From the NCBI GenBank assembly GCA_021904315.1, contig CM038924.1:16760051-16824050 (forward strand): a stretch of 64,000 bases of DNA, given 5' to 3'. Positions 1-12,962 of this stretch are shown one piece after another. A model generated the notes under the pieces. It was not told where the DNA came from. It was given only the letters and a program-made list of their open reading frames with translations, and did not search any database. A program made the translations under genes and the position numbers. Source of the DNA: Sphagnum magellanicum (taxonomy: Eukaryota; Streptophyta; Sphagnopsida; Sphagnales; Sphagnaceae). Numbering within the stretch: the first letter of the stretch is position 1; each line of letters opens with the position of its first letter.

Positions 1-266
1 GACCTCTAAGTTCCGAAAGCTTTCCAATGATATAAGGAACTTTTCAATCCAATGAGTTTTGACTCTTGTAATCATCTTCTGAAAATTCAAAAATCCATTG
101 GGACTCCAACTCCCAAAATGGGAACTCAGTTGGGGGTGTGGGGGTTCATTCCCTCAACTTTCTTGCACTCCTGGGAGCATGAAATGTGTCTCTCGGGTTC
201 ACTCTTGGCCCGCACGTTCACAAGCCTTTGCCTTGATTACGAGCCCAAGGCTAAAGTTGCGACAAC
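1..266 (-). repeat. Dispersed repeat copy, inverted relative to 8556-8895
   Basis: Read on the minus strand, this stretch resembles 8556-8895 on the plus strand. Both run from a 'gcaac..tag.ctttggg' start, through a 'gcgggccaagag' block and several 'ggagt' words, to a block with 'atatcattg.aaagctttcgaac'. The resemblance is clear but well diverged. The copy is cut by the window edge, so its true end is unknown. No coding sequence is seen, and the element class is not established. Confidence 0.6.
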
Positions 267-366
267 CAAATTATAAAATGTAATGCACCTTAATCTTATC
301 CAAAATGGTCCTTAAACCTTCATAAACCCTATAAGTTTCCATCGCATCCAAAATTCATTTGATTTT

Positions 367-1140
367 TCATTTGCTCCCTAATGATCTGAAAGTTTTCCGC
401 CTTTGGAGAAAATTTGTAAGTAAGGCAACATTATGAAACAAGTGGTTGGGTTTGGTATGGTTAAATGATTTCATTAACTTTTGCCAATTTGTTTTGAACC
501 CCCCAATGCCCCTCTCCACCTTAACCTTATATCCCACATGCATATTATTATATGCATTCATCGTGTTTGGGTGAGTATTTAGAGACAATTCACACCAACC
601 AATCTGTCACATAATGAACATGTATTCACCCATGTATCCTAGGTCCCCAAGCAAATATTCAAAGTACTCATATGTGTGGGCAAAATGTTTATACCAATTG
701 ACATACATATCAGAATGCCATAATATTGTTACATCATGGTGTGACCTTGAGCAAAATGTTGATGCAAATGAATAGACCTTGGTTATCAATAATGATTGCA
801 TTGTTCATCAAAAAAATCTTTTTTAAATTGTTGAACCAAGTTCAGTGTGCCAAATTATACCATGGCTTACAAATCTTCACAAGGTTTTCTTAATGAACTT
901 TATGCAACCTGAGAAATTTTGGATCCCCTTTGCCAAGATAACCTTCTATTCAATAGTCATCCATTGGATCTCATCCACAATAGCCTCATTAATGCATAAT
1001 GAAATGAATAGCACATCATTGCAAATAGAAGTCTTGGACCAATTCCCCATGAATGCATCATGCATGGTTACATTGTCATGCTTGAAATATAGTATGAAAC
1101 TGAAAAGGCGTTGTTCCAATGTCAGCTTACATGGTTGATC
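367..1140 (-). pseudogene. Decayed PIF/Harbinger-like transposase
   Basis: Read on the minus strand, the pieces follow the order of a plant Harbinger (HARBI1-like, DDE_Tnp_4) nuclease. Around 1060-840 is an INEAIVDEIQW-like stretch. At 801-607 is a block with SHHDVTILWHSDMYVNW and YFEYLLGDLGYMGEYMFIM, which holds a conserved acidic residue of the catalytic core. At 588-367 comes the C-terminal part (NAYNNMHVGYKVKVERGIGG, then HNVALLTNFLQRR). Several stops and frame changes separate the pieces, so no protein can be made. Terminal inverted repeats and the target-site duplication were not found. It is an old, immobile copy; the family call rests on remembered motif resemblance. Confidence 0.7.
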
Positions 1141-3741
1141 TCACATGGTTGATGAAAGTTGGCACCACAAGCACAACCAACTTTTTGAACTTAACTAAAA
1201 TGAAGTTTTTCAACGTTTGGAAAATCTAGGTGTTGTGTGTTAGGATGTCCCCAACTCTGACATTTGGATCCATTAATTGATTAGCACCTAGCACCATCTT
1301 GGTCATGGTGAAAAATTCTTCTAAACTAGCCTTGGCAACCAAGGTTACTTGAAATGACATGAAAGCTTCACATCCATGTCATTGATGAACTCAACATTAA
1401 ACCCATCAAAGTTTTAAAAAGTTGAAGGTGTTAGATAAATATGAAAAATCGAAAAAATTGACCATATTTTGCTTTTGCATGAGAAATGGTCCAAAGAAGG
1501 TCTATGCTCAAGCAAAAAATAAATCTAGAAAACCTCTTTTCTTCAAGCTTAAATTATTCTGGAGACTAACTTTTGTTCTATCCTAAAGATACCAACTTTT
1601 ACTAAACCCTCCCCAATGTTCCAAAAAAATGTTTTGTCAAATCTAGATAGACTCATTGCCTATTGCTCATGAGAGATGTGGAGAGGATTTTGAAAGGAGG
1701 GATTTTTAGTTTCAAGGCATTTCCAATGCAAGCTCTCCAAATCACCTTGTAAATGTCAAATTAAATGTGCTAACGATAGTGGCTCATACATGTGCCTAGC
1801 CCTAATGACAAAGTCACTTTTCACATGTATGTCATCTCTTCCATTTTACTTTCTCCTATAGTTTTTTTCATGTTTTCTCTTTTGAAAATGTTTTTCTTTA
1901 GCTTTTTTTTCCCCCTACTTTCTTTCTTTTTTCATTGAGAGTGTCTATAGTTCTAATTTTTTTCATGTTTCTTCTTTCTTTTTGTTGTGAGCATATTTTT
2001 TGTTTTGGTTATGGCAAATTTGTGGCATGCTAAGGTGTTGTTGCAATTGCACACAAACCTTGAAGACAACAAAAAAGATGAACAATTTTTACAACTTTGT
2101 TGCAACATGTAGTTGTAGATCAAATGATTTGTGGGCCACATGGCAGAAATAGGTTGGGCAAATGACTAAATGTTGTGTGAGATAAAGTGTTCGACAATGA
2201 ATGAATAATGTGAGATTATTTTTCACCAAACCATGTGTACAATGAAAGTAATTTTAGACATGGGTTTTGCATGAGGAAAATTCTTTTTCTTCATCTTGTT
2301 GTGGTAATTAATGTGCACAACCCTTATTTCATCTAGAGGTGAGATGCTTGTGGAGCCATGGGCCTATCAATAATCCAAAAATGTATTATTACAATTCAAA
2401 TGTTGTCCTACGGAATGGCAACTAATGCAATGGATGAATATGGTCGCATAAGAGAGAGCACAACCATGGAAAGTTTGAGGTGTTTTTGTTGAACCATTAC
2501 GGAAGATTTTAAACTTGTGTGCCTTCCTCAACCCACTAAAAATGGTTTTCAAAACTTGGGATTAATTCTAAGTGTGGGTTTCTAGGAATGTTTGTTTTTT
2601 TAGACTATATGCAATACAAATAGAAAAATTGCTCAATAATGTGCTCTTCTCAATTTTTTGACAAAGGCAAAAATTGTAGTATAATCTTTGAAACCATCAT
2701 AGATAAGAGACTTTGGGTTTGGCATGCTCAATTCTCTTGCCTTAAATTAATTTGAATTCCACCTCATTAGTCATAATTTCACCTACCCTATTCATATTGA
2801 ACCTATTATGTCTAGCTTGTCTAGAATAAACATCACATTCCTTCCTCCTTATCTTCATACATTCCTATGTACCTAATTACTACAACATAATTTTACCCTT
2901 AACATTTTCCTTTGGTTATTGATTTATTGAATGATGTAGGCAATGATCTTGGGTTTTAGCTAAATGCGAATCAATATTGTAAGGGCATATTCATAATCAA
3001 CGTACCCAAAAAGATAGTTTAACATAATTTTTCTTATAAAAAATTATTTTCAATTTTTATTAAATTTATTATTTCGTGATTATAAGGGATTAGTATATGA
3101 CTATAACTAGAATTATGTTATGTTAATCTATTAAAAATAAATTGGATAGAATATAAATGCCCTTTTGAGTCCTTTTAAATAATTTGAATCCTTGTTTTAA
3201 TTATAATTTTCATCTTAAAATAATAATAAATGTATTAAACAATGCAATTGACTTCAATTTTCTTTCATGGATAAATAATGTATACATATATGTTTGGCAA
3301 TGTTCATATAATGCATTTGATTAAATAATATACAATATAAAAATTTTGAAGGCTACAAAATCCATTTTGAAAAGGCAACAAGAAAAATGATTTTTTTTTT
3401 CCCATTTGGTTGAGTTTTTGTATTCATTAAGTTCTGAATTTGTGGCCCCAAGTGTTGAAAAAATGTGTAGGAAATTTTCATGCAAGAAAACATGTTAAAT
3501 TATATATAAAAGCTTATGTATTCATTTTTTGCATTTCTGTTTTTTTACCAAAATATTTATGCATAATTACATACACATGTGAAAAATCACCACCACCATG
3601 AAAATTATCATAATTTGAATTATCCAATATCTTTCGCTTAAATTTATTCCATTTAGATTCTATGTTTGGAAGATAGCCAAAAAAAAGTCCTTGAATCCTA
3701 TAGTCAAAAATTGATACCTTGATTGTGAATATGCCCCTAAG
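1141..3741. other. AT-rich intergenic DNA, no gene seen
   Basis: The stretch has no convincing coding exon, RNA gene or well-formed repeat. It carries long T and A runs (for example near 1860-1980 and 3385-3400) and short AT-rich words. Part of 1141-1430 may be the 5' remainder of the Harbinger copy at 367-1140, but I could not read further conserved motifs with confidence. Confidence 0.5.
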
Positions 3742-4005
3742 TACTATTTGTTGGTGGATGGCATCTACCATCATTGGCCAATATTCCAACAAATTATAAA
3801 TGAGCCTCAAGAAAGAAATGTAAGCATTATGTACAATGGCATGAAATGGTTCAAAAGGATGTTGAATGAAGTTTCAAGGTCTTACAAAATAGATTTGCAA
3901 TTGTGAAGAACCCTTATAGGTAGTGGGATAAGTCTATAGTTTTAGACATTCTTATTGCATGTGTCATCTTGCATAATATGACTATAAAGGATGATGAAAT
4001 CGAAA
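3742..4005 (+). pseudogene. Harbinger-like transposase 3' fragment
   Basis: The plus strand reads YYLLVDGIYHHWPIFQQII at the start. After a frame change it gives VQKDVE, KVLQNRFAIVKNPYR and ILIACVILHNMTIKDDE. This is the order seen at the C-terminus of plant HARBI1-like nucleases: the 'YYLADGIYP.W.TF' block, 'KDVERAFGVLQ.RFAIVR', then 'ACVILHNMI.EDE'. At least two in-frame stops and one frame change make it a fossil. It is a different piece of the protein from the one kept at 367-1140 and lies in the opposite orientation, so the two are probably separate insertions. Confidence 0.7.
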
Positions 4006-5709
4006 GTCTAAAGCCATGTTTTGATGTAACAAATATTCACATTAAACGAGGTTTTTAAAAAAAATATAAAGATGGCACTTAGGAAATAAAAAATGCAAAT
4101 ATGCATTTTACATTATGCAATGATTTTATTGATCATCTATGGACTTTGAAAGAAAATAATGAATATTATTTCAATAAACATTGAGCTTGCTTTTTAAAAA
4201 AATCTTCTTTTATATTTTTTGAACTACTTGAAATCCATACTAACATGCTTCAAAGTTCAAAGTTGCACAATTGTTTCTTCTATTAGTGCATCATTTGTCA
4301 AATCAATGGGTTTTGGTGAAAGGATTATAGAACTTGCAAATTGGGTAGGCGAAGTTAATGGAAGCATTAGATTTGGGCAAAGTACAACATTTGGGGCATC
4401 ATGCATTTGAATGCACAACTTTTTTAGCTCTTTAGACCTTTGAAGCTAGAAGTATTCTTGAACTTCTTTTTACACCAACAATGTTTATGGCATTGTGAAA
4501 AGAATCGTTAGGCTTTGATCCTCCATAATTGCAACCTTTTTTAATGTGGCAATTACCATGTTCATTGTGGGCTAAGCTTGGACCTTGGCAATGCATTCAA
4601 ACATGCATTGAATTTGTTGATGTTCTTTAATTGCCTTTGTGCCTTCTGGTTGTTTTGATGCAAACCAAAAAAATGTTTCAACATCCACATTCCCATTCAT
4701 CAACATCAAATGCAACATCTTGCATAAATGTAGTCTTGCATTTAATTATTGAAGTGCTTCTCTTGGACTTCAACCCAACATGACAAATCTTTCAACACCA
4801 ACTAACAATATATAAACGTGAAGTTCAAGTTTCATGGGTGCTCTGTTTTGTACAACTTTACCACCTTCTACAAAGTGTTTTGTGTTTGTTCCAAATTCAC
4901 ATAAAGTTTCCACATTACTAAAAGCCCCAAAAATTCAAATAATGAGCAAAAAAGTTGCCTCAATGCATTTTATTTTTCGTCTCCTCTTTCCCTTTTTTAG
5001 TTGTTTTGAATGAACCTTATTGAAGAAAGAACAAAAAGCAAACTTGTTGATGTCATGTTTGATAATCCCCCATTTTGTTTTTAGGGACCTTGTATCCTTT
5101 TTTGCGCAACTAAATGGTCGACTATTGTTGTAGTGTGTGCAAACCTTGTCCTATAATGTCGAGTTATTTTAACCATTCCCTATTACTAGATCTTGAGATA
5201 TGTGTAAGAATGAACAAAATTGTTGTCTCTCTTCTTCCAAGATATATTTTTTTCCCTTCTTCTTTGTAACAACTATGGTTGCATAAACAAAAACAACCCA
5301 AGCACAAATGACATCATATGTGTTACATCAAGAAGTTGGCAACATCAACAAAAGCAATTGAGAATGTTGATTGTCGGCATGATATGCCATTGCAAAATAT
5401 GGAGATGAGGAGAAACATTGGTAGGCCTTGGTTGGGCTTTTGAAGTAGTGCACGAATAGTGGGGTTCCATAAACAAGCATGACAACAATCGGCCTTGGAA
5501 ACTGCCATTAAAAAGCTATTTCATATGAACATTGGAGATGGCATTATAGGTTATTTTGGATCCCTTGTTGAAATATTATGAAATATTCAGAATTGTGATT
5601 TCATTAATTAAATTTTTGCTTACAATATGCAAAATGGTCCCATGGGTTCTAGGCATAATGTTGCAAGCTACCAAACCTATGTATGTAATTAGGTAGTCTA
5701 TCTAACCTA

Positions 5710-5791
5710 AAGGTATAAATGAGATAACACAAGCCACAGTCACCTACTTTAAGGTACAAACGAGATAACACAAGCCACAACTGCCTACTTT
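5710..5791. repeat. 41-bp tandem duplication
   Basis: Two adjacent copies share 'aaggta.aaa.gagataaca' followed by 'caagccaca', with a few substitutions between them. The start-to-start distance is 41 bp. No coding role is apparent. Confidence 0.8.
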
Positions 5792-7794
5792 ATGACTCCT
5801 TTTGTGGCTATTTTTGGGGAAATATTCCTAAAGTATTATTGGTATATTCTTGAAAAGTCTTTGAAAAAATCTTCAAAAGTTTAAAAAAAATTGTTCATAT
5901 TATTTCATTAAGGTTTATGTTAAAAATTTGGCAAAAAATGTCATTTTCAAAAAAATTCAAATCCATTTACAAGTAATTTTATTTCTTAAAAAAAACGTTA
6001 TAGTGTTTCATAATTTTTTTTGTTAATTTTTTATTCATTGGATTAATTTCAAATTAATTCACATGTTCCCATGATATATTAAAAACACAAAAATATACAT
6101 AAATCATACAATTTCAACATCAAATTAAATTATGATTTTAAAACATGAAAAAACCAAGCAAATGTTACACTTGTTATGGTACATGTTATTGTGACCACAC
6201 CCCTATGTAGTTTTTTTTTTTGTAAGTGATTCCTTGTGTCAATGCAAAAATACAATGAAAATTTCCAAAAATTGAAACATGTTTCCAAGGTGAAAATTTA
6301 GAATGTAGAAATAAAATGGATATCTCCATAAATTAAGACAAATAAGTACACCCCCTAGAGAAGGGTAGGTAGGTTGACAAAAAAAGGTAGGTGTTAAAGG
6401 TAGAATTTTTTTTTAACACTATGGGTGTTAAAAGACGGTAGTACTGTCAATATAGTGAACTACCTTCATAGGGCAAAATAATCAACAATTAATTTTGGAA
6501 CAAATTTTAATAAAAATAATAAAAATAATGTCTTAGTCTAGTTAGAAAGGCAACCTAGTAATTATTAGGTACTAGTGATGAATATCCTATTTATCATATT
6601 CTATTTAATAGGGGGTGAAACATCTAGGTTAATTAGTTTAAATGGATACGGGATGGATGAATTTCCCTTAACTAGGATTTGTGGAGGGATTAGGATAAGG
6701 GGATCTAGAAGGATTTTCTTTTTTTTAAGAAGATAAGGATTCAACCCTTGTGTGCTAAATATCTTTTTTGGGTTCCTTATTTATCTTTTGATGAAGAGGA
6801 TTGTGCATCATTCCTTTGTATGATTCTATATTTGATGTGGTTACAAGAGTTCTCTTAGGGAAAAAGTGTGCATATATATGAAAAGAAGAGAAAAACATGG
6901 AATAATATTGTACTTAGTGTTATGTAATGGAAAATGGTTGAAGGTTGTCAAATGCATTATTTCATTTTGTTTATATTGACCTTTAGGTAGGTAGGGAAAG
7001 TAATTCTTTCTTAATTGATGTAGACTATTAGTTTTTTAGTTTGGTTTTTCTTTTCTTTGACAATGAAAGTACTCTATGTATTTGCTATTGGAGTATGAAA
7101 GTAGACTTGTTGTAGGAGGGTAGTTGCCATTAGAATGTAATAATAAAGTGATACTTATTGTGTTTGAAGTTGTAAAAGGTAAATAGTTGTTACAAACAAT
7201 AGGTAACAACAATAAAAGGTTTGTAGGTGCTACAGACGATAGGTAGTAGTTATAGAAGGTTTGTAGATGGTAGGTAGTAGCTACATGAGGTTTATAGGCA
7301 CATTGGTTTTCCTTTCAAGTTTGCAAAAAAAGGTAGTTGCAACATGATGGTAAGTGTTATAGGACGGTAACTACTACATGACGATAATTACTACTACATG
7401 ATAAATGTTGTAAGACAGTAAGCAAACGTAAAACATGCCTTACCTTCATATGTTTTCATGTTATTTCTCATCCTTTCCTTATTCAACAACCTTTTTCCTT
7501 GATGGTAACTAGGTTGTTGAATTCCATGGTTTAACAATAGGTAAGTTGACCTTTGTAAAAAGAGCTTTTAATGGGGGTCTAGAAGAATTTAATTCCCTAT
7601 TCATGCATTATTGGAAGTTTGGGTCTCACTTTGTTGCACTTTTAAGGAAAAATATAAACTGAGGGCCAAGTGACAAAGTCACACGGTGAAAAGAGGCACA
7701 CGACACTGGGTGACTTTTAAGATATCTCTAAGTGACTTGATATAGTTTTTCACTTTACATGGACACATTATCATTAATAGCAATCACAATGTTT

Positions 7795-8030
7795 GTTTTA
7801 TTGGAAACTTTTTGCCAAAATTTTACTTTAAAAATATGATTTAAATCTATACAAAGAATTTTTCATGGAAAAAATTATTTAAATTTGCTAAATTTTGAAG
7901 ATTTGTTTTTCAAATCGCCTTATTATTATGATAAGTTTTAGGAGGTAGCCAAGAATATAAAAAAATATATTTTTTTCCACTTTCATATTTCGTGAGTAGC
8001 CAAATTTGGCTACATCACAAAATATTTAGA
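7795..8030 (+). repeat. Dispersed repeat with palindromic GTAGCCAAATTTGGCTAC core
   Basis: This copy aligns by eye over about 230 bp with 40727-40980. Both have a 'gccaaaatttt/gccaaatttcg' opening, a 'ttttccatg.a.aaaatt' block, 'attatgataagttttaggaggtagccaagaat' or its variant, a 'ctttcatattt' block and a near-palindromic end. The perfect 18-bp palindrome lies near 7997-8014. A partial copy lies at 29010-29150, and related ends lie at 20020-20095, 20340-20400 and 23665-23725. It has no coding capacity; a SINE- or MITE-like origin is possible but undetermined. Confidence 0.6.
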
Positions 8031-8539
8031 AGAAACCTTGAGCATTCATACTTGCATTGAATGCAAAACATTTTAAAAATGCATTATAATTATTTTTTCT
8101 CGTGAAACTCACTTGATATTATAGGATAAACAAATAAATATGTGCATTAATTATTACTAGTGTGGGGCTAATATTTGATTTTTTTCATAATAGTTAAGTT
8201 TAGGTTTTAAAATGTTTGTTTATTAAAGAATCGGGCAAGTCTGTTATTTAATTTTTAATTTATTTAAACAAATGGGTGGGTTTAATTTTTAAAAATCTAG
8301 CAAATGGTGGTTATGAGGTGGGGGTGGGGGTTTCATTAATTGATTGATTGGGTATAAGGCCCAAGTCTTTAATAAAAATCCATATAGGTATAACCAAGTT
8401 CTTTAAATAGGGTATAATCATGTGTTTTAAAATATGCACCTAGGTCTTGGCTTTTGAAAAATACCCGAATGGGTTCATATTTTGTATCTACCATGGTATG
8501 TATATTTAAAAACCCTTGAAAAACAACAAAAATATGTTT

Positions 8540-9550
8540 TTAACAAGGGTAAAGGTAATGTCGCAACCCTAGCTTTGGGTTCGCGACCAAGGCAAAGGGG
8601 TTACAAGGTGTGGGTGAAAAGGAGGGAAGCCCGGGAGTCAAAGCAAAGGCATTGCAAGGTTGCGGGCCAAGAGGAAGTCGGGAAGTCACATCACATACTC
8701 TTGGGAGTGTAAGAAAGTGTGAAGGAATGTGAGGGAGTGAACACTCACATTCCCGAGACAACTCTCACTTTGGGAGATGGACTCCCGATGGACTCCCGAA
8801 ACTTTAGAGAACGATTTGAAGGGTCAAAACTCAATGGCTTGTGGCGTTCTTTATATCATTGAAAAGCTTTTGAAACTTAAATGTCTAAAATGGGCTCACA
8901 TTGCTCATTCGGACATCTGAAACACAAGTTATGGCCAAAAGAAGGGCCGGGAGTCAAACTGCCAATTTGACTCCCGACCAAAAAAAGTTGGGAATCGACC
9001 CGACTTATTTTTTTTTAGATGACGTGCGACATACCATTGGAAAGCTATCGATGAGAGCTACAACTTTGCTTTAGACCAAACCTCAATCGGAGGTCTGCTC
9101 GCAAAGTTATGGGGCTCCAAAGTCGCAGGAGTCCCAGCTGGCAAGATTTCGAGACTCCCACTTGGGAGTCCCAGGAAAGAAAAGCCATTTGGATCTAGGC
9201 TCCATGGCCAACCATAGAGTATACTATGAGGGGGAAGGTGGTGGCTTCCCCCAAGTCCGGGCCGTGGTGAGTCTTGTGTGTCCGTGTTGCCCGTGGCTCG
9301 TCCTAGCACCAAGGGTGCTCCAACTATGCACTAACCACTTTGTGTGGGTTGTGTGCAGGCCTGTGTGAGTGAATGAAACTTGTTAACTCTTCCTAGTCCC
9401 ATCCTAGAGTTCTAACACGCCCCTCTACCCCTCAAAGTGTTGTGAGCTAGGGAGCGTGCTGCGACTCCTCCCTCTTCCGCTGTTTTTTACTTGGGCTCAC
9501 ATTTGAGTCCTTTAAAGAGTTGGGAGTACGTCAGGTAAGGGTTGTGTTTT
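8540..9550 (+). repeat. GC-richer dispersed repeat block
   Basis: This block is clearly less AT-rich than its flanks and is dense in 'ggagtc'/'gactcccga' words. Its first 340 bp match the minus strand of 1-266. The rest, through 'cgtcaggtaagg' near 9540, has no second copy in the window. No open frame with recognisable protein similarity is present. It could be the non-coding part of a larger old transposable element; its class and ends are not visible. Confidence 0.5.
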
Positions 9551-9921
9551 TTGCATTTACACAAAGCAAAACACAATTACATGTTTCATGTTTTCAAGTT
9601 TCAAATTACAATTTATCTACTATCTATTAAGGTCTCAAAAATTAACAAGTGAATCACATTTAAATCTTTCATGTCATGATTATGTTTTAAACAATTCTTC
9701 CATCATTCTACCATTTAATTTTTAAACTTCAAACTTCGAACAAACTATACAACCTACCTAGACACAAATAGACAAAAATCACAATGACACAAATATACAT
9801 TAGACATAAACACAAATTTTGGATTTTCAAAAGACACAAACTAAAAATCAAACATAAATTGATTTAGATTCAAACTTAAACACACATATACACATGCTTA
9901 AAGTACAACTAACCACAAGGA
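9551..9921. other. AT-rich spacer before hAT remnant
   Basis: The stretch holds repeated 'aaacacaaat'-like words and no gene. It may include the 3' flank of the adjacent hAT element, but no terminal inverted repeat was recognised. Confidence 0.4.
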
Positions 9922-12319
9922 CTAAATTTTCTTGTCATCATTTTCAATGTAGCGCCTAACACCTCCACACACGAGAAATTTAATAAATTTTGACAAGTCT
10001 GGAAAACCTTCAATTTCATTTTCAAATTTTGCCTCCAACTTTGCCATCAATTCTGATTCCACTTCATAAGATATTGCAAAGTCCGTGGGTTTCAAATAAT
10101 GAACTCGAGGATTAGATGAATAATTCTTAGGGACAAATATTAGTTTGTCCATGTTGTTAGTTTAGAAATGACATTGTTGAAGTGTGGTCAAAATGCCAAC
10201 AATATAAAAAATACGCTATGTTTCAATTTGTTTGGTTGGGATGCCAAGAATGTGTTGTGCTACTAATGCAATAGTTGGAAACTTATTCTATTCACCAAGA
10301 TAGTGCACACTTGTAATTATCTGCATCAACAAAATATTGGTGGTAACTAATAAATTCTTTTGAAACCAAATCCTTGTAAGTATATGCATTCGTTGCTATG
10401 GTGGAAAATAAATCTTTAGAATTCACTTGAGTTTCAAGATTTTCAAATTTTGCACCACTTGAAAGCATCAACAACTTGGCAACCTTTGTTAGTAGAGGTA
10501 GGAACAATTCAACATCATATTTAGTAACAATAACAATAACATTTTCTCGACCTAGATACATGGTAGCCAATCACATGCTTTTAAAACACGAATCAAGCAT
10601 CAAAGCTAACATATCATGTCATCGTGTCCTACCAAATGCATGCAAGAATGAAAGAAAAAGAGGAAAAACCTCCAGAACTTATTGTTTCATGTGGATCACG
10701 AGTTCTTTCAATTCATGATAAAAAAAACTCCTCCTTGCCAAAGTATTTGGAATAGTTTGGAATGTGAACAATTTTTGAACATTCGACAAGTTGAAATTAT
10801 GAATTGTAATGCATCAGAAAGCAGCCAATGTCCACAACTTTGATTCATAATGTAACCACTCACAATTGAAGACAACACTTGTACCACAACTTCACAAACA
10901 ACCCAAATTTGCGAAGATGGTACATTAGACTACAACGCCATAAACTCTTAACTATAGCATATCGTAATGGCAATTTGAAATGTGAGGGCATCTTGGAACA
11001 ACAACACACAAGTAGTAAATCTATGATGAAACTATCGAATATTAAACATGAAATTCCTAAACCTAGAATCAGAGAAATTTATAAAAAACAAAAAGTAAAC
11101 AGAAAGGGATTATAATTTGTACCTTGTTTTCATGGGTGTGTTGAGTATTATGGGCCTTAATCCAGATTCGATGGAAGTTTTTTCCCATGATTACTTGCCC
11201 TTACTAGAATTTTTTGCCCAAATAATACATTTTAAAATTGCAGATTGAACAACTTTTATAGATGCAAAAGACAAACCGATAACAACTTTTCATCTATAAT
11301 GACATATTGACATACCTTCAAAAGGGCATGCCCTAAATGTGAACCATCAAATGGCTTAAGCAATGCCAAAAAATCACATGATATGACAGAAGTGGGGGCA
11401 TTTGCACAAGCTTACAAGTTAAACCCTTTGCCTTTGACATAAGCAAGAATTTTTGTAAAAACAAAAAGCTTATATAGTAACTCTTGGAGCTTAGAAACCA
11501 TAGCTACACCACTAGTGTCTATCACCTCAAATAATCTGATTGTCACATGTCTTGCCTCCCAATTATTTAAGATGAAGTTGACAACAACAATAAAGATATC
11601 ATGTGCTCCTTTAAACATCAAAAGGTCAAATGTACAAGTGGCTAATAAGTAATCAACTAATGCATGAACCACATATGTATTCATCATCTTTTCGACCAAA
11701 TTTAACAAGATTTCCTCAACAAATGTTTTATTAGATGGGAAAACAACCTGTGGACACAACATGTAAGCCATCTGCTACAGCCAAATGGACTCCATAGTCC
11801 TCATAGGCAACAACCCCTTAACAACATACATGAGATCTTCCACAAAACTTGATTATGTCAAGTCATCTTTCTTAAACTTAAAGCTATTTGAAAAAAAACC
11901 CAAAAATATTAGAAGGAAAAACATTAACCCTTTTTTTACTAAGCTCACAATAAAGTGGGGATTTTGGAAACTCAAAAGTTGCATCTTAAAAGTATTTTCA
12001 ACAAAGCAATATGATCATATTCAACATGATTTTTCATTGCCATTATTCCATTAGATTTATGGTAAACAATTCAACCTTTTCTACATTTAGTGCGCATGGC
12101 CAAAATTTTAGGCAAAACCCTACCACGATGACAAATAATGTAGCACATAGTTTGATTTTGAAAAAGGTCCACATGTTGGTTATCATTTACCTTGAAAACG
12201 GCCCAAGTGGGTGAATTACGATAGTGTGGCTTCCATGTTGCTATTTGTTTCCGCAAGCTTTCCAAGTGCATTGCAACAACAGTTTGTTCATCAATAGTAA
12301 CATAATCTAGATTTCTCAA
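9922..12319 (-). pseudogene. Decayed hAT-type transposase
   Basis: Minus-strand pieces lie in the order of a plant hAT transposase (DUF4371/RNase H-like core, then dimerisation domain). At 11771-11412 is a core piece with TCTFDLLMFKGAHDIFIVVV, NFILNNWEARHVTIRLFE and KLQELLYKLF. At 10570-10292 is a piece ending FVDADNYKCALSW, the lead-in to the hAT dimerisation domain. At 10152-9922 is the tail with MDKLIFVPKNYSSNPRV followed by an acidic stretch. An open piece at 12319-12071 lies where the N-terminal region should be but has no clear BED finger. Stops, frame changes and a missing middle make it inactive. Terminal repeats were not found. Confidence 0.72.
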
Positions 12320-12708
12320 CCCCCACCTTCATGTAGAGGTTGTAAATTATCAACACTGGGATTGTTGTAATAGCTTACACACACTAGAAGGGGATTGTTA
12401 GTGTTGGAGCTCACATTTGGATTTGGAGAACAAGCCATCACCCCCAACCCTTCAACAAAACTCGCAACATAACTTAACAAAGGTTTAAATTTAAAGGGTT
12501 GAGGTTAGAAGAAAAAAATTGTAGCTCGATGATGTTCGCTCAATATTTCTCCCAACGTGTGTAACTATTTTGTGGTGAGAAGGTGAAAAACTCCAAATCT
12601 CCGATGATAGACCTCCACACAAAACAAAAATTGCAAATATTTTGTAGAGCTTAGAACAAAATGAATTGACACAATGTGCACACACATACACATGCATAGA
12701 CACAATGT

Positions 12709-12962
12709 AGAATGTAGCTAAAAGAATTAAGAATAATATATCTACATAGGTAGAAAGTGCAAAGACAAAAAGTGCATACATAATGCACAAATAGAAAATG
12801 TAATTTGGAGACTTGAGAGGTAGATGCGAAACATAAAGTGCACAGATACAATGTAGTTAAGAGAATTAGAAAAATAAATTTGGAGAGACAAAAAATGCAT
12901 ACATAGTGCACAAACACAAAGTGTAGAATGTAAAATGTAACTTGGAGCTTTGAGAGACACAT
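12709..12962. repeat. Imperfect tandem repeat, about 142 bp
   Basis: Two diverged copies start near 12709 and 12851. Shared landmarks are 'aatgtag.taa.agaatta', 'gacaaaaa.tgcatacata.tgcacaaa' and 'aaaatgtaa.ttggag.ttgaga'. The similarity gives repeated Cys/Phe/His patterns in all minus-strand frames, which explains the overlapping low-complexity open frames there. Confidence 0.6.

Larger units (their letters stand above)
4006..8555. other. AT-rich gene-poor spacer
   Basis: No gene is supported here. The stretch holds a two-copy 41-bp tandem repeat (5710-5791), imperfect 'ggtagtag'-type repeats around 7150-7400, a dispersed repeat copy (7795-8030) and many poly-A/T runs. Minus-strand fragments near 4560-4720 read VDVETFFWFASKQPEG, which looks like decayed coding sequence of a transposon accessory protein; I cannot assign it. 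Confidence 0.45.

Noticed and set aside
3514-3810. 98-codon open frame on the minus strand
   Set aside because: It is the shadow of the plus-strand Harbinger fragment that begins at 3742, which has recognisable family motifs.
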